A stretch of DNA of 64,000 bases from Pyronema omphalodes (GCA_024516155.1 JAJJXM010000025.1:496001-560000); one strand, 5' to 3'. Shown: positions 1-14,285, counted from the first letter of the stretch. Program-made: numbers and translations. Notes: generated by a model not told the origin, from the letters alone.

Positions 1-3000
1 TTGTAGATAGCTCATGGTTATTTTTTTTTTATTTCTTTCTAAAAATGTTAAATTCGTTACCCAAATTATATATTGATTGAGCCTTTTTTTCAAAAAACCT
101 GGTAAACCCACTGTCGCAGATCAAAAAAATTACTGCATACATATGTTGTCGTATGATTTGGTTTTCGTTGCCAACATACAATTAACCCTTCTCTTAACTC
201 GTCAAGTATAGTACCTTCCATTCCATGCGAACCGCGCATCTGAAACACAAACCACGACCCACGAAGCTCGTGAAGCCCGTGAAGCCCGCGAAGCCCGCGA
301 CGATCACAGTACAAGTGCAATTTTTTGCCCCACAATTCAAAAAACAAAAAAAAATAAAGCTCCCTCCCTCCCCAAGAATCAGAACCTAGAAAACCTTAAA
401 AGCGGCGGCAAAAACTTGAAACCCAGGGAAAAAAAAAAAAAACGATCCGATCACGATCGCATGCTATGTACATAGAAAATTCACCCGGTATCCGGTCCGC
501 CACTTTCCCACCCCTCACACCCCCCCACACTCAGAACCCCTTGAATGTAGTGAATACTATGTACGCTACCTACGAAATGTCTGTGAAATGCTTGGGAGAT
601 GCTTGGGAAATGCTTGGGAAATGCCAGGCAAATGTGAGATCAGATTATCTTGTGAGTTGGTTTGCCTTTCTTTATGCAGGTAAATAAAACCCATCCACTT
701 GGCATGTAATCTCTCCGAATTGTCTCCTTTTGGAAATCAATGATTTTACTTTTAGATCTTGAACGTCACTGTTACAAATGGATTGGTTACCCAGTACGAA
801 AAGTAGTATCATGAACCGTTATGCTTCTTCTTCTTCTTCTTCTGCTTGATCTTTTTGATTTCATTGATATTCTGGCTCAATCGTATAAGTGAATATTTAT
901 ACAACATTCTTAAATTTCAATTAGAAAACCAATAAATATAGCTCCATATATGTTCCTGCTCCAATCCCGAGCCACTTTTATTAATCCAATGGTATCAGTT
1001 CGAAGATAAAAAGATATTCACCAAGCTTCCCTTGCTACCCTCCACACATCAAGGGGGGATTTCTTACCAAACCATCCAGCAAAGAACAGACCGGTCGGAG
1101 AAGACCGAAGGCGGCGGTGGGTGTGGGGGGGTGGTTCAAGGAGGTTGGGGATCGAAAGTGTTATTTTACTTACACAGGATCGATCCGGGATCCCCGGGAT
1201 CCCCGGGGTGTTATCTTGGAAAGAAGAAGTGGCTGGCTAGTTGGCTGATGGGCTGGCTGCTTGGTTGGTTGCTTGCTTGGGTATGTTTACTTTGGGAGAT
1301 TTCTTTCGGTGGTGGAGGTAATCGATCTTTGGATGGGATAGGATAAGAGAGGCTGTATGATCTGGGAGAAGAATTACTTTGGTATGGTATATTTTAGATT
1401 AGATCATAGATATAGGTGCTGGTTGAAGTTCTGGGGTTCTGGTTGTGGTTGTGGTTGTTAATCGCGTTTTTTTTTCTCCTGGGACTGGAAATCTTTTGCT
1501 GTACCTGCTGTTGCACTAGAAAAACCAGGAACGAGAGAAGCTGGCTTTTTGTCTTTGTTTTCTAACACACAGCAAATGGCCGGTCTAGATAAAGGAAGAA
1601 AAGTGCTTATATCTAACACACATCCTCCGATACCGTAGAGATACATAACAAAGTCTATTAAAACCCCTGGAAATGGCACCACGGGTCGGGCCGGGCCGTT
1701 ACGGGGTTACGGAAAGGAGTTTTTCAGAAGGTTTGTATGTATGGATGTGTATGTATGTATATGTATGTATGTAAAGTTACGAGGAGCAATGTTTTTTTTT
1801 TCACAGCAGGTCCAGTTAAGAATAAAGGCTGCTAGATGTTTTCATAATTTCATGCTGTATATATGTGCAAGGTTTTTTTCTATCTTGGTCTTTTGTCTTA
1901 ATCTCTTCTTTACATCTAACAAAATCTTAATTTTTGACTTTTTGGATAATAAGAATCGGGTTATAACTCAGTAAGCGTGACCTGGATATTGCTGCATTGT
2001 GACCTGGGAAAAATAAACTTACCGAGAAACAGAGACAACGGAACACGGAGACTCTGAGACAGTGAGACATAGGTATACTGACATACTGAGACACTGAGAC
2101 GCGGATATGTCCTCTCATCTTTATCCTGTGGTTATCAAATGTCAACTGCTAATAGGGATACTGTTGTTTTCCTTTTTTCCCTTCTTCTTTTTAAAATGCC
2201 TTGAAAAACGAATCTTGCGTGGGGGAGGGGGATGTTTTTTTGTCACGGAGCATCGTCGGGAAAATTGCTAATCATAAGACTAAACCGACTGGTTTTACTT
2301 CTTCACTTATGTTTTCCAACACTGTGTGCGGTGTGTCTTTACTAAATGTCTCTGGTGGCGCTGTTGGTTGTAGTACTTCGGATGTTGTGTTCGGTTCACA
2401 TATATATATCCATCGTATTCATCATTGAAGGGGGTATATATCTATGGCCCGTATGATTTCCATCATCAGAATCCGATAATTAACTTTAGTAGCTAGACAT
2501 TTTGTCATTGTGATACCGATTGTAGAAGTCATAGATGTAGGTATTAACCTAGAGTCTATTCTACTCACTTGTCCAAGTTACTTACTTACTTTCTTATTTT
2601 CGGGCTGCGACGGGATGATAATCTCTTCCAACTAATCAATCATGATGTCATATATATATCCACCCACAGTTATCAGTATCTCGCTTCTACACGTGGAAGA
2701 TATTAATCCAAGCTCCCATCTGATCCCACATGGAAATTAACTAAAATAAAAGCTTGCAATATATACCCGCATACAATAACAACCCTCGTGGTGCGAACAA
2801 ACTATAAAATCCGCTTCTGTCTTCGGTCTCCGGTCTTCTGTAATCCGACCCAGTCCAGTTACAGAGATTTGCCTAGATTGGATCCTCCCGCTCGGTTGAT
2901 TACTTTTTTGGGTTTGGGAGATGACATCTATGTACATATATACATGAAGAACGTGCCTGTAGCATGAGCATTTGCACGGGGTTAACTTTAAGTTTAGACC

Positions 3001-4519
3001 TCAAAAAGGAAAAAAGACAGCAGAAAAAACAGCGTCCTTCCAGCGCCTCTCAACGATCCTGAAATATTTCATCAACCTCAACTATTTCCCATGCTCTACG
3101 ACCTAGACGAGCATACTGTATGAAAGCTATGAAAGTTATGATCTAGGCATACATAGGTCTACTATAAAATACCATACTACATACAACACAGCCGTTCCCT
3201 TAACGCACATGACACCATCACTAATAACTATACCCGAATACCTATCACCTATTACAGCAGCCACACACAAGCGCTCCTGCATCCACATCTTAGCTCCCGT
3301 TCATGTTCCATGGTCCCATGGGTGATGGATGATATCCTTAGCTGGCTGCTGGCATGGCAGCTGGCATGCATGGGTGATGGGTGATTTTCCTAGCGGGGGG
3401 AGAAGGAAGGCAGGGAGGGGGGGTGGGGGGGAGGCAGAGGGAAAGAGAGAGGGGGGGGGGGGTGTTTAGTTCTGGATCTAAACAATAGTAGTTTAGCCTC
3501 CATAAAAGCATGTATGTACGGAATCTTTTCGGATGAACCGGCGCGCTTAGGAATGGTGATATGTATGTAAGTAGGAAAGTGAACTAAAAAAATTTCGAAG
3601 CTATGAAGTTATAGGAAATGATGTTATGTTGATGTCTGGACACCATAGCTGGTAAATACTAAGTCTATTGCTACTTGCTGCTTGATATGGTGTATCATCG
3701 TTGCTGTATGTACTGTGGTTGCTATATCGTGTTGTGGTCATCATGGTGTTGTGGTCATCATGGTTGGTTGCTATACATACCCTAGTAATTACATCCATAC
3801 ATCCATACATCCAGAACTGAGTGTTGCTATGTATGTACATGATAGGTGCTAAGTTATTAGCTGCTAGGTACGTAGGTCGACTAACTGGTGAGGTGAAGGG
3901 TCACATGCATCATGCATATCGCGATGTCGCGATGAAGCGGGAAAACAACCCCGCAGTGGAATCTGGATTCTATGTATGATATGTAACTCTACGTATGTAT
4001 GGTACCAGATAGAGAGCCATTATGTACATACATACAGTACATACATACATACGAAACTATATCCTTATCCATTATCCATAACCACAAGATGAGCTCTTGT
4101 TTTTTGTTTTTTATTTGACTACTGCTGTCAACTCTTGTTGTCTAGCTGTCATGAGTCTTGCTGTCTTATGCTTTGCTGCCTATAAGCTGGTTGATTTAAG
4201 TTAAGTTGTTCTGCATGATACCTTTTTCTTTTTCTTTCTCTTTGGGTTGGAAACTGAGATTAGACCTTTCTTTTACTGGGAGTTATACAAACGCTCCCTT
4301 CCCTTCCCTTTCTTCTTTCCCATAGCTTACATACTTGCCTTGCTTTGCCTTATCTGATTCACTTCCTGGTCTATAGTACCATATGATCATATGACCGTAT
4401 AGTTCGTTTATTTTCTTTTTGTTCGTTTATTTGTTTTTGTTCGTTTATTGATTCTTTCGTTTATTTATTTCCTTATTTCCCTATTTCTCCAATCAAATCC
4501 TCCAATAAATCCGGCCCCC

Positions 4520-4550
<31 letters not shown>

Positions 4551-7500
4551 AACTAGACTTCTCATGTAGGTAGTTCTACAGGTCTATATGACGATACCGA
4601 CGTAATAAGCCGGTACCGGGTGTCTAGGTGTCCAGGTGTGGCTCCGGTTTCTTGTGATTATTATGCCGGTCGTAATGATGGTAATGATGATGCAGTGCTA
4701 ATTATACCATTACTTCTTCTTTCGTCCTTTTTATTTAATAATCTTACTATTTCGTGGTAGAAAGGGTGAAGCATATGTCATATACCCAGAGGCTAGTGAT
4801 GCGTAGATGAAAGATTCGTGGGTAGATTATAATGTGTATGCAGTGGTGATGATTTGGAATAAGTATAGGTATAGATATATATATTTGGATTATTGATAAT
4901 GAGGATGGTTTAATAGTATCTGTATTTGTATCTGTATCTGTATTATGGTAACAGTATCAGTATGTTGATCGAAATATGGAGACTTATGCAGTATGTGATT
5001 CATCCCTATTATTTATATGCCATAGATCCATATAGATGATAGATCCATATCAACAACGGCTCAACGGGGGTTTCTTACCTATGCAGATACTATACTATAT
5101 TGCTGCCACTAATAACAATAATAACAATAATAGCATCGACAACAACAATTTATAGCAAATATACTTAAAATTTCAACCTTGATAAAAACCCGACCCTTCC
5201 GCCGCAGGTTACCCAACTCCGAAGTTCCCGAGCCTCTGGATTTGCGTAGTAATGTAGTAATATGATAAATAATAATGTAATAATGTAATAAAGTATTAAC
5301 GAAATAACCTATAGAAATCTGAAAAAAAGACGTATTATATACCATACAATATACCATAGCTGACATACCATACCCACACCGTTCGTCCATCCATCTACCA
5401 AACAGTTCGTTATCCAGCATATCGTCCGTCCAGCAGACCAGCAGACCAGCAGACCAGACAGACAGAGAGATGGGATAATACCAATAGTGTATATGATATA
5501 TAGATACCAATACCTATCCATCTTACCTATACCTATCCATCCACTCCCATATATCTATTCATATATATCTATTCCTATATATCTTACCTCTACTTATACC
5601 TTCAACAACTTCCATCCCATCCCATCCCTTCTCGTCTCCTCCCTTCCAGATCCTTCTCTTCACTTCCATTTATTTATCTATTTATTCTTTGTCCTCCATT
5701 CCCTCGCCTTACCCTCGCCTTACCCATCCTTTACCCCATCCTTTTTTCCGCCCCCCTTCCTTTCTATTTCCATTCTTCTTTCCTTCCATCTATTCTTTTT
5801 CCCCATCACCTTTTCTCTCTCTCTCCCTTTGCTTCCCTTCCCTTCCATTTCTTTAAAAAAAACACTTTATTTTTACTTTCGATGATGATGATGATGATGA
5901 TGGTGATATTATTGCGGTAGCGATGTGTAGCTGGCTTGATATGGACATAAAGATAACATAACATAGCATAGCATAGTATAGCATGGCATGGCATAGCATA
6001 ACATGGCATAGCATGGCATTGTATAACAAGATGAAGATGAAGATGAAGATGAAGATGAAGATTAAGTAAACAGAAGCCTATATCTAGAAACAGGAAATTT
6101 GGGGAGAAGAACGATAAGATAAGACAAGATAAACGTATTCTAGCGGGAGGCTATGGAGGCTATGGAGGCTATGGAGCTTACGGACCGTGAATGATAGGAC
6201 AGGACAGGACAGAAAAGAATAGGATGGGATGGGATGGGATGGGATGTGTTTTCGGTTGAGTTAAGTTAAGGAAATGAAATCGAATCGAGGTGAAATTTGA
6301 AGGGTGTAGATATTGATGGATATTGAAGAGGGAAAGAAGGAAGGAAGAAGGAAGCCGAATGGAAAGAAAGAAAGTAAAATATTATTATCGTTATTTTTAT
6401 TTTTATTATTGGTTTTGTTATCTTTATTGTCTTTATTGTCTTTATTGTTATTATTGTTATTATCATTGCTTTGCTTTGCTTTGAACTTCATTTTACTGAG
6501 CTTAACGAATTTCACTGCAGTCAACTCAACTGAATAACAGACCATTGACTGATACTGATACTGACTGACACTGATAGAGTGAATTTCAATATATCCTCAA
6601 CCCCACTCCTAAACCCTCAAATGCCATACCAGAGTACCAGACAAGATGTGGCAGACCCTCGCCTCTTCTTTCCCCGCACCGGAATTTCCTCTGCTATGGT
6701 GGATGTAGGGTATGGCGGATGTATGGTATGATATGGTGGATGTATGGTCTGGTATGGTACAGCACGGTAGCATTACCCTTTACCTTAAGATATGGCATAG
6801 AGAGAAGATAATTGGATGAACGAACGGCCACAACAAGATAATACAGTACATAGGTACATATGAAAGATTTGGTTGGATAGCCACAACATGATATGAGAGA
6901 GATGGTTGGATAGCCACAATAACAATATGGCATGGCAGCTGGGGTTGGATAGCCACAACACAATGTAGCAGCTGGTTAGACAGCCACAGCAGAAGCACCA
7001 CCACCACCACCACAACACAATATCTTATCTTGGCGTCATTGGTTGGTGGACGGTCATCGGCCATAACCTCATCATGCACCATATGTAGAGGTCGAGTATG
7101 GACACCATTAATTCAAAGTAACCAACTGCGGTTAATGCTGGAAACTGCACTCCGGCCGTAGAGTATGTAGTCAGAACTTAGAAGCAAGTGTCCCTAAGTC
7201 GGCCTGATTAGGCTGGTAGGGGCGGTACTAGTGTGGTATGACCATGGTTCATCATAGTGTCGCTGTCTGTCTGTCTGGCTTAGGGCTGCTGCTGCTACCG
7301 CTACATACCGCTACCACCACACAAGCGGCGGAAGCGAATAGCACCATAGCACCATAGATAAACCATTGCTTTTTTTTTTCTTTTTTTTCTTTTTTTTTGC
7401 TTTTCTTTTTTTTTTTGCGAGCCCCAGTCCAGCCCAGTGCACAGCCGCCAAGCTACAGGAAAGAGTTGGAGCAAATCCAAAAAGCATCAAGATATAGTGC

Positions 7501-10500
7501 ACCCATAGCCGCCCCGCTCCTGCTCTGCTATGCAGTTCCCACGCCAACTTTGTGCTAGCAGCTAGCAGCAAAAGAAGCTGGCTCCCGCACTCCCGTCGAC
7601 CGTCCGTCCACAACTCTCCTACCGACGACGCTGGTTCCTACGTGCGGCGGCGGCCGGGCGTACCTGAAAAAACGAGTGGCCCGGGCTGATGTTATATTGA
7701 GGAAGAGGGAGGAGGATGGTGAGGGCGTTGGATGGGTGGAATTTATTGAACCAGCGGATTAATTGGCATCCTGGGCATCCCTCATCCGCAGCTATCTTAT
7801 TGCATGGCCGCCCCCAAATGCGTGTTAAGGCGAGGATGTGCTTGGAAGAAGTCTTTGGTTGTTCCTGGAAAAAAGGCGTTCCCTAAATGTATCGTGTTCC
7901 CATAACCATCGTGTCTTCAGATCTATCGTGTCCCCAAACTGCCTTAAATCCCATCTTGTCCTCCAAATCTATCGTACCCACAAATCTATCATACCCACCC
8001 CCCATCCCCCTCCCCCCAAATCTATCATATCATCCCCCCAAATCTACCCTCCCCCCTCCCTCCCCCCCCTCCCCCCGATAATGCGGGGCGATGACCATGA
8101 TGCCTGTTCCCTGCGCTGTGCAAGCGTGGTTCTCGACCCCTGTCTGTGACACGGTTGTTTAACACGCACAACCAAGCGAAGTAATCCTGCCTCGCTTCTC
8201 TGCTTGGGGGGTGAGGGGGGGCGTGGGTGGTGAGCAGCAGCAGCAGAAAGCAGTGTGAGCGAGCAAGCAAGCAGAGAGGGTGGTGAGCAGCGGTGTGAAG
8301 CAGTTGTGAGCGAGGGAGCAGCAGCAGCAGAGAACGGTGATGAGCAGTGTGAGCAGTGTGAGCAGCAGTGTGAGCGGACAGAGAGGGTGAAGATGAGCAG
8401 TGTGAGCGGACGGAGAGAGGGTGGTGATGAGCAGTGAGAACAGTGAGAACAGCGAGAGCAGTGAGAGCAGTGAGAGCAGTGAGCGTGAGCAGTGTGAGCC
8501 AGCGAACAGAGAGTCTGGTAGGTGAAATGCCTGCCTGCCTTCCTGCCAGTCGAGGGTGGCTGCTGCTCCTGCTGTTGTGCTGCTTGATTTCTGCTTTCTG
8601 CTGCTTGCTGCTTTCTGCTTCTTGCTGCTTCCTGCTCCTGCTGCTGCTCCTGCTGCTGCTGCTTGTCTTGTCTTGTCTCGTCGGATGCTCTCAAAGGCAA
8701 CAAGACACAAAATGGAGGTGGAGGTGGAGGGGAGGAGAGAGAGGAATGAAAAGGACTGAGCCGATTATCTAAAAATCGCACAGAAGGGAGCGCATTTCTC
8801 TACTTAGTACATAATAACCCTACGCCGGTCGACCACCCAAAAACTCACATATCACTTTCGATTTCTGTCCCTCGTCATTTCCTGGAGCGCTCCTCTTCGT
8901 CTGATTTACGCTCTACCCTCCGCATACTTCCCTGAAGAGCAGACACAACGGGCTCTGTCATATTTTCGCCACTGCACAACCCGTGACAAATTGGTGGCCG
9001 AGCGTCTCCGCGACAGCCCGGAATCACGAAGGAATTACTATACTGTGCTTTCAGATCAGCTCGGAATCACGAAGAATATACTGTGCCTTCCTTCACAGGT
9101 CGATAATTCGGAATCACGAGAGGATATACTTTGCCTTCAGATCGACATATTTCGGATTAACAAGAGATACTGTGCGTCAAAATCGATATAATTCGGATTC
9201 ACTCGAAGGATATATATACTGTACGTTCAGATGGATATTCGGAATCTCTTCTTTCATCCCGTTTCCCTTTTCTCCGTCCTGTTTTCGACATCTGTTTCTG
9301 CCTCCCTGCCCCTCCCCTCCCTCCCCAGCTGCACCGTGGCCGGATTCGAAAAAGAAAAAGAACACCACCACCACTACCACCCTCGATCCCCGAACAGCTC
9401 CATCCCGCAAAGCAATAATAGGCTTTCCCGCAGTCCCCCCCCCCCCTCCCCCCTCCCCCCTCCCCCCTCCCGCATATACTGCCACCAGTCCCCCTCCTCC
9501 CCTCATATACTGCCACCAATCCCTAATAAACACAAACAAAACCAGCAAGCTGTTCCAGGCACTTTGCAAATATTCCCGCATCCCTCCTCACCAAGAGGGA
9601 AAAAGAAAGAAACCCCAAGGTTATTATTATTACTTGTAAATTTCCTGCATCATGTCCGCTTCCTGCCCCCACCTCCGTCCCCGCTGCAGCATAGTTTTTT
9701 TGCACTATTCTTTGGATATTTCTGCCTTGTTGTGTGCTGTTTGTTTTTTTTTCCCTTAATGACATCGCTCATGCCACTGGAAGATCTGGCTCCGTCCTAC
9801 TACTACCACCACCACCACCCTCACCACCCTCACCACCACCACCACAACCTCCCCTTCCCCCCTGACGGTTCTGTTTAATCCTGCATAAGGTCATCCGCCC
9901 TGATATTTGTGTCGATTCCCCATTCCCCGCGGCCGTGTCGTGTGTGAGAGAGACCCCTTCCTCCCGTCAGATTTCAATTTGGAATCTCACTCTCACCTCC
10001 TTCTGGCTGGCTTCTGGATCCAGGGTTCGCCGTTGCCCTTTTTTTTTTTCCGGACCTATCCCCCGCCGCCGGATTCGCCAGGGGGTCTCTGCCTCTGAAG
10101 GCCCTCGAGGCGATCGATAACTGACAGGCTCGGTTGTCCAATCCCTACCGCCGTGCCCAACTACTACACTTCCTTCCATCCATCACATCAGACCTCCGAT
10201 CTGGAGACAAGCCAACCTCCCACATCCCCACGGGTGCGTTGCCGCAGGCCAGCAGAAAGAACCGCGATACCCGAACCACTGCGGATATTACTTCCGCGAC
10301 AAGAGAGATTCTGGAGACGCCAGAAACAGCCTGTAGCTAACTAACCGCGTCAGATAAGTCAATCGCAGCTAGTGGGTAGTTGGCTATCATCCGAAATCAA
10401 AAAGAAACACGACAACAGCGCGGCTATCCCATTACGCCTCCCCCCCACACACACAACCCCTCCCTTCCCCTCCCTCTCCCACCCACCCCCTCCCCCCCCC

Positions 10501-11111
10501 CCTCGACTTTTATCCTGTTAGAGGACAGCAGGATACCCGGGACGCAGTCTGACTGATAGCCGCTCACCCACCGGCCGACTGCCGACAACCACAATCGTGC
10601 AGTTCACAAAAGACATCACGCAACACAAGGGGTATGTCCCACCCAGCCCTGTCCGGCCAAATGTCTTCTCCCGATGTTTGGCAAGCATTTAGGTGTTCTG
10701 AGGAGTTGACAGTTGAGATATAGGATCGGCCGAAGCGGGCATCAATAACAACATCGATCCGTCCAGAGAAAATAAAGTGAAGAATATGCTACCGCTGCAA
10801 GTGAGGACCCCGTCAATGTCGGGGCCTTCCGGCAGGCCATCGGGCTCGAAACACCATTCCCGTACGAAGTCATTGGTACGCGTTTTTTGTTTGTTGATAT
10901 TGATGTCGTACATATCATGTCCTGTTCTTTTTGATTTCTGCTGCACGTCATCTCTTTCATTTGCGTCTCCTGCAAATAGAACCCCTGACATGTCTGGCCC
11001 ATCGGCCTCACTACTATTCGATGATACATTTCGTATCTATCCCCCACACGCTGAAAGTGGAAAATACAGTCCGCCGCTATCCTGGGGTTGGGTTGATATT
11101 GAGGTGACGCG
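1..11111. other. Gene-poor low-complexity region
   Basis: I find no protein-coding gene I can support here. Open frames exist on both strands, but they are made of biased sequence (polypyrimidine runs, CTG/AGC-rich tracts near 8220-8660, ATG/AAG repeats near 6030-6060) and lack plausible splice structure or family motifs. Visible items are homopolymers (A-run around 4518-4548, G-run around 3450), a TACA/ATGT-rich stretch at 3950-4060, short repeats of CATAG type at 5940-6030, and the degenerate tandem array at 9019-9245. The last ~450 bases hold a possible minus-strand frame (10742-11242), listed separately. Confidence 0.6.
9019..9245. repeat. Degenerate ~41-47 bp tandem repeat (five copies plus a partial)
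   Basis: Copies begin with CGGAATCACGA-like sequence at 9019, 9062, 9109, 9153 and 9194, with a partial copy at 9240. Each unit continues into ATACTGTGCCTTCAGAT and a GATAATT/GATATT end. Spacings are 43, 47, 44, 41 and 46 bases, and the copies have diverged by substitutions and small indels. No coding frame runs through the units in a conserved way. This looks like an old minisatellite. Confidence 0.8.
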
Positions 11112-11242
11112 ATGACGATCTTCAGTTTTGATGGTTGCACACCGGGCAAATCACTGAAGTTACCGTCGTGGCACAATATCCCAATGGCGGGGTGGACCGT
11201 ATTTACCCAACTTTCCGGCGTTGTTGTTGTATGGGAAAACAA
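10742..11242 (-). other. Doubtful minus-strand open frame, 166 codons
   Basis: The first ~90 codons on the minus strand have protein-like composition, including a stretch reading FHFQRVGDRYEMYHRIVV. The rest (after about 10990) degenerates into sequence that on the plus strand resembles an intron: GTACGC donor near 10876, T-rich middle, CAAATAG acceptor near 10980. I recognise no family. It could be part of a minus-strand gene, a shadow of 5' exons of the plus-strand DUF2841 gene, or chance. No function is proposed. Confidence 0.2.
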
Positions 11243-13300
11243 TTTTTCATATGTGTAGCTCTTATGAGGATGTTGAAGACTGAGTGACCATTGAATCGAT
11301 AGTCAGAGCCCGCGGATATCCTCAAGCAGCTGCAGAGGCAGTTATTGAAGCACGCCCATTCAACATCAAGTCAGTTCGCCTTGATTATTTGTGACTCGAA
11401 GGGGAATATGCAACTGCCCATTCCCTCCACGAGTGCCTTCCAAGGGTACCTGGATAAATGGATCCCCGATTCCGTTCGTCAAGAGGCCGGTCGCGTTGCT
11501 ATCAGTGCTGCCGATGAAAAGAAGGTTCGAAGACGAAGAGATAGCAGCAATATCGGTAAAGATACTCGGCATCACGAGCAGCGGGCTCATTTGCCTGCCG
11601 ATATGGATGATGATGATGGAGACTGGGCGATGCACGAAAAGACGATGGACCCCGCCACGAAGTATCTGATGTCAAATGCCCCGCCGGACATGGAGGATAC
11701 CGAGATGCACATGAAGAAACGACCGTCGCAAGATGATTCAGCTGTGTCTAGAAAGAGGAAGTCAGTACCACGGCCTGAACCCCTTCGCAGGGATAGTTCT
11801 TCGGGATCGGATGAGTGCGTTGCCGACGGAGGAGCAGAGTACATCCCGTTGATTATTGGTGATGAGGAGGCTGTTACCACATTCTATATGACTCGCTTAC
11901 GGCAGATGCAGCAACTCATGTGTAAGGTTGTGGCCAAAGCTTGGATTAAGGTTATTGAGCCAAAGAAGCAGTCCAACTTTCCCTACAACCGCGGCAACGA
12001 AACTAAACCCCTATGGTGGCCGGAAAATGTTCGTCACAAGGAGCCGGATCACTTGATGAAACCTGGTAAGACTCTCTTAGTGGCCCGATTCGGAATCTCT
12101 AACCCTAACAACCCTATGTTCTAGAACGATTGGAATTGCTCTTGACGATGTTACGCTGCGGAAAAGTTCCGATTTCAAAATTGGTGGTTGCGACTTCAGA
12201 AGTTATGGTCCAAATACCGAAAGAGCGGATACCTTTGCTTGAAGAGATTTACATGGTTGCCGAAAAAGAAGAACGTTGCAAGGCGGGTGCGCTATGTAAG
12301 TGACATCATCCTGTCAAATCTTCACTTTATGGTGAATAGATACGTAGACGATGGAAGACAGGTGATGAAGTATGAGAGAATGTATTAACATACCCTAGCA
12401 CCCGAAACCGCCGTCTATATTGCCTCCTCTCCTGAAAAAATGATGAATCGTACCAGCAACAGCACGAGCCAGAAGCCCCGCTCTCCGAAAGACCGCCGAC
12501 AAAGCGTTGCCTCACCCTTGCACACCCCTGCCATCGACCGTCGCTTATCCGTCCAGTCTGCCGCTCCCTCTGAACTTGCCGATAGCCGCGATCTAGACCG
12601 CCGTGAGGAGTCAATCACCTTACATCACTCGTCCCAAGCCTTCAACAACCCGTCTGTTGACTATTACCCGCCGCCTCCACCTCCTGAACAACACAGCCAA
12701 CATGGTCAGAATGCTCAAATTTACCACGATTCGAATCTTACTCTCAGAACGCCAATGGAACAGTATCACTACGTCATGAACTCTCAACCACCGATGACAT
12801 CTCAACCACCTGTACTCCGTCGTCACAACACCGTTCCAATGCCACAAACTAGCGGACCTCAGCACCATACCTGGGCTACGGCAACTCAAATGGCTTCTTT
12901 ACCACCAGGATCAATGTCAAGTACCAATATGTCTGGAAACATGCAAGGAGTACCAGGATTATCAGGGATGTTTTCACCATATTCACCCGGTGGATCTACA
13001 CCGAGCTATAGTTCCGGAGGTCATGGTCAAAGAGGTAGCGCAAGTAATCCTGGAACACCAGTAGGAGGAACTTTTCACGCTCAGGGAATGCAATTACCAC
13101 CACCTGGACATCAACAACAGCATCAACACCCATTACCAGGAACAATGTCGCAAACATTACCAGGAACTATGCCGGGAGCTTTGCCGGGGACGTTACAGCA
13201 GCGAGGTGGCGGTTATCATGAGGGCCATGGTTTGAGGTATACGGAATTTTTGGGAAGTGATTTAGGACCGGAAGATGAAAGGGAACAGAAGATGGAATGA
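11112..13300 (+). CDS. DUF2841 / YDR124W-like helical-bundle protein
   Basis: Three exons are well supported: from 11303 or 11306 to 12065, 12125-12295 and 12399-13300 (introns GTAAGA...TAG and GTAAGT...TAG, phases matching). The conserved block begins near FYMTRLRQMQQ in exon 1. It runs through WWPENVRHKEPDHLMKPERL, whose last two residues are joined by the splice, and ends in the helical second exon. This is the pattern of fungal DUF2841 proteins related to yeast YDR124W, whose role is unknown. The third exon is Pro/Gln/Ser-rich and probably disordered. Frame enters exon 1 from an AG acceptor (11302 or 11305). One in-phase upstream exon would be 11112-11252 with donor GTGTAG, but the true 5' end is uncertain. 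The supported exons give about 610 residues. Confidence 0.7.
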
Positions 13301-14285
13301 AAACGGCTCGAGGAAGAGAGGGGAGGGGGGGGGGGGGGGGGGGGGTGTGAAGGGATGAAGAGATCAAGGTGGGGAAGGGAAGAACAGACTGGGAGGGGGG
13401 GAGTAGGAGTCAAGGGGAGGGATGTAACAGGGAATTGTCAAGTGGGAAATCGGAATGGGAATCGGGAATTAGATATCTCTTTTTGTTTTTTTTTCAAAAA
13501 AAAACCCAGATATCATTATCGCTTATTATTATTATTATTATTTTTATATCTATCACGGCAGATTTTTGATTTTTTTATTATTTATTTATCATAACTATTT
13601 TTTTTTGATGACATTGATCTTATCTATCTATCTATCTCTCTTTTGTATTGAAATTTCTTTCTTTTTTTTTTGTTTTGTTTTGGATTTTTGAGAAATAGTT
13701 TTTTATTCCATTTATTTTTATCTATTTTATCCTATTCTATTGTTATTCCCTTTTTTTTCTTCTCTTTTGATGTTGAATATTTTTTTGGTTTTTTTTTGGT
13801 TTTCTCGGATTGCTGAAACGGAAAGTAAGTCGATTGGTTGGTTAGTTGGTTAGGTTGGTTAGTTAGGTTAGTTAGTTAGGTTAGTTAGTTAGGTTAGGTT
13901 AGTAAGCAAGCGAGTGAAATATTATGATGAAGATTTTTCAATTTTTGGGGTTTTTTGGGATTGAAATGATTTTGGTTTTGGTTATGGTTATGGTTTATTT
14001 AGCTTTATTATTGTTAGTATTAGCGTTGTTAGTATTAGCGTTGTTAGTATTAGCGTTGTTATTATTATTATTATTTATCATTATTATTGTTGTTGTTATT
14101 GTTGTCGTTATTGTTGTCGTTATTGTTGTCGTTGTCGTTGTCGTTATTATCGTTGTAGTTATCATTATCATTATTATGATCATTATCGTTGTTTTAAGCA
14201 TCTCTAACATCTCTAGCATTTTTGACATCTTCAGCATCTTCAGCATTTTGTTAACGTTACTATCATGGTTTTTATGTTTGTGTTC

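Noticed and set aside
1180..1212. Palindromic GATCCGGGATCCCCGGGATC patch
   Set aside because: Looks like a cloning-site string but is flanked by ordinary genomic sequence and fits chance GC-rich repetition; no vector sequence is visible.
8044..8781. 245- and 183-codon overlapping minus-strand frames
   Set aside because: Built from GAGCAGTGTGAGC- and CTGCTGCT-type low-complexity sequence open in several frames at once; no motif or splice structure.
8983..9878. 218- and 215-codon plus-strand frames
   Set aside because: They begin in or next to the degenerate minisatellite and continue through C-runs and CAC repeats; no coding signature.
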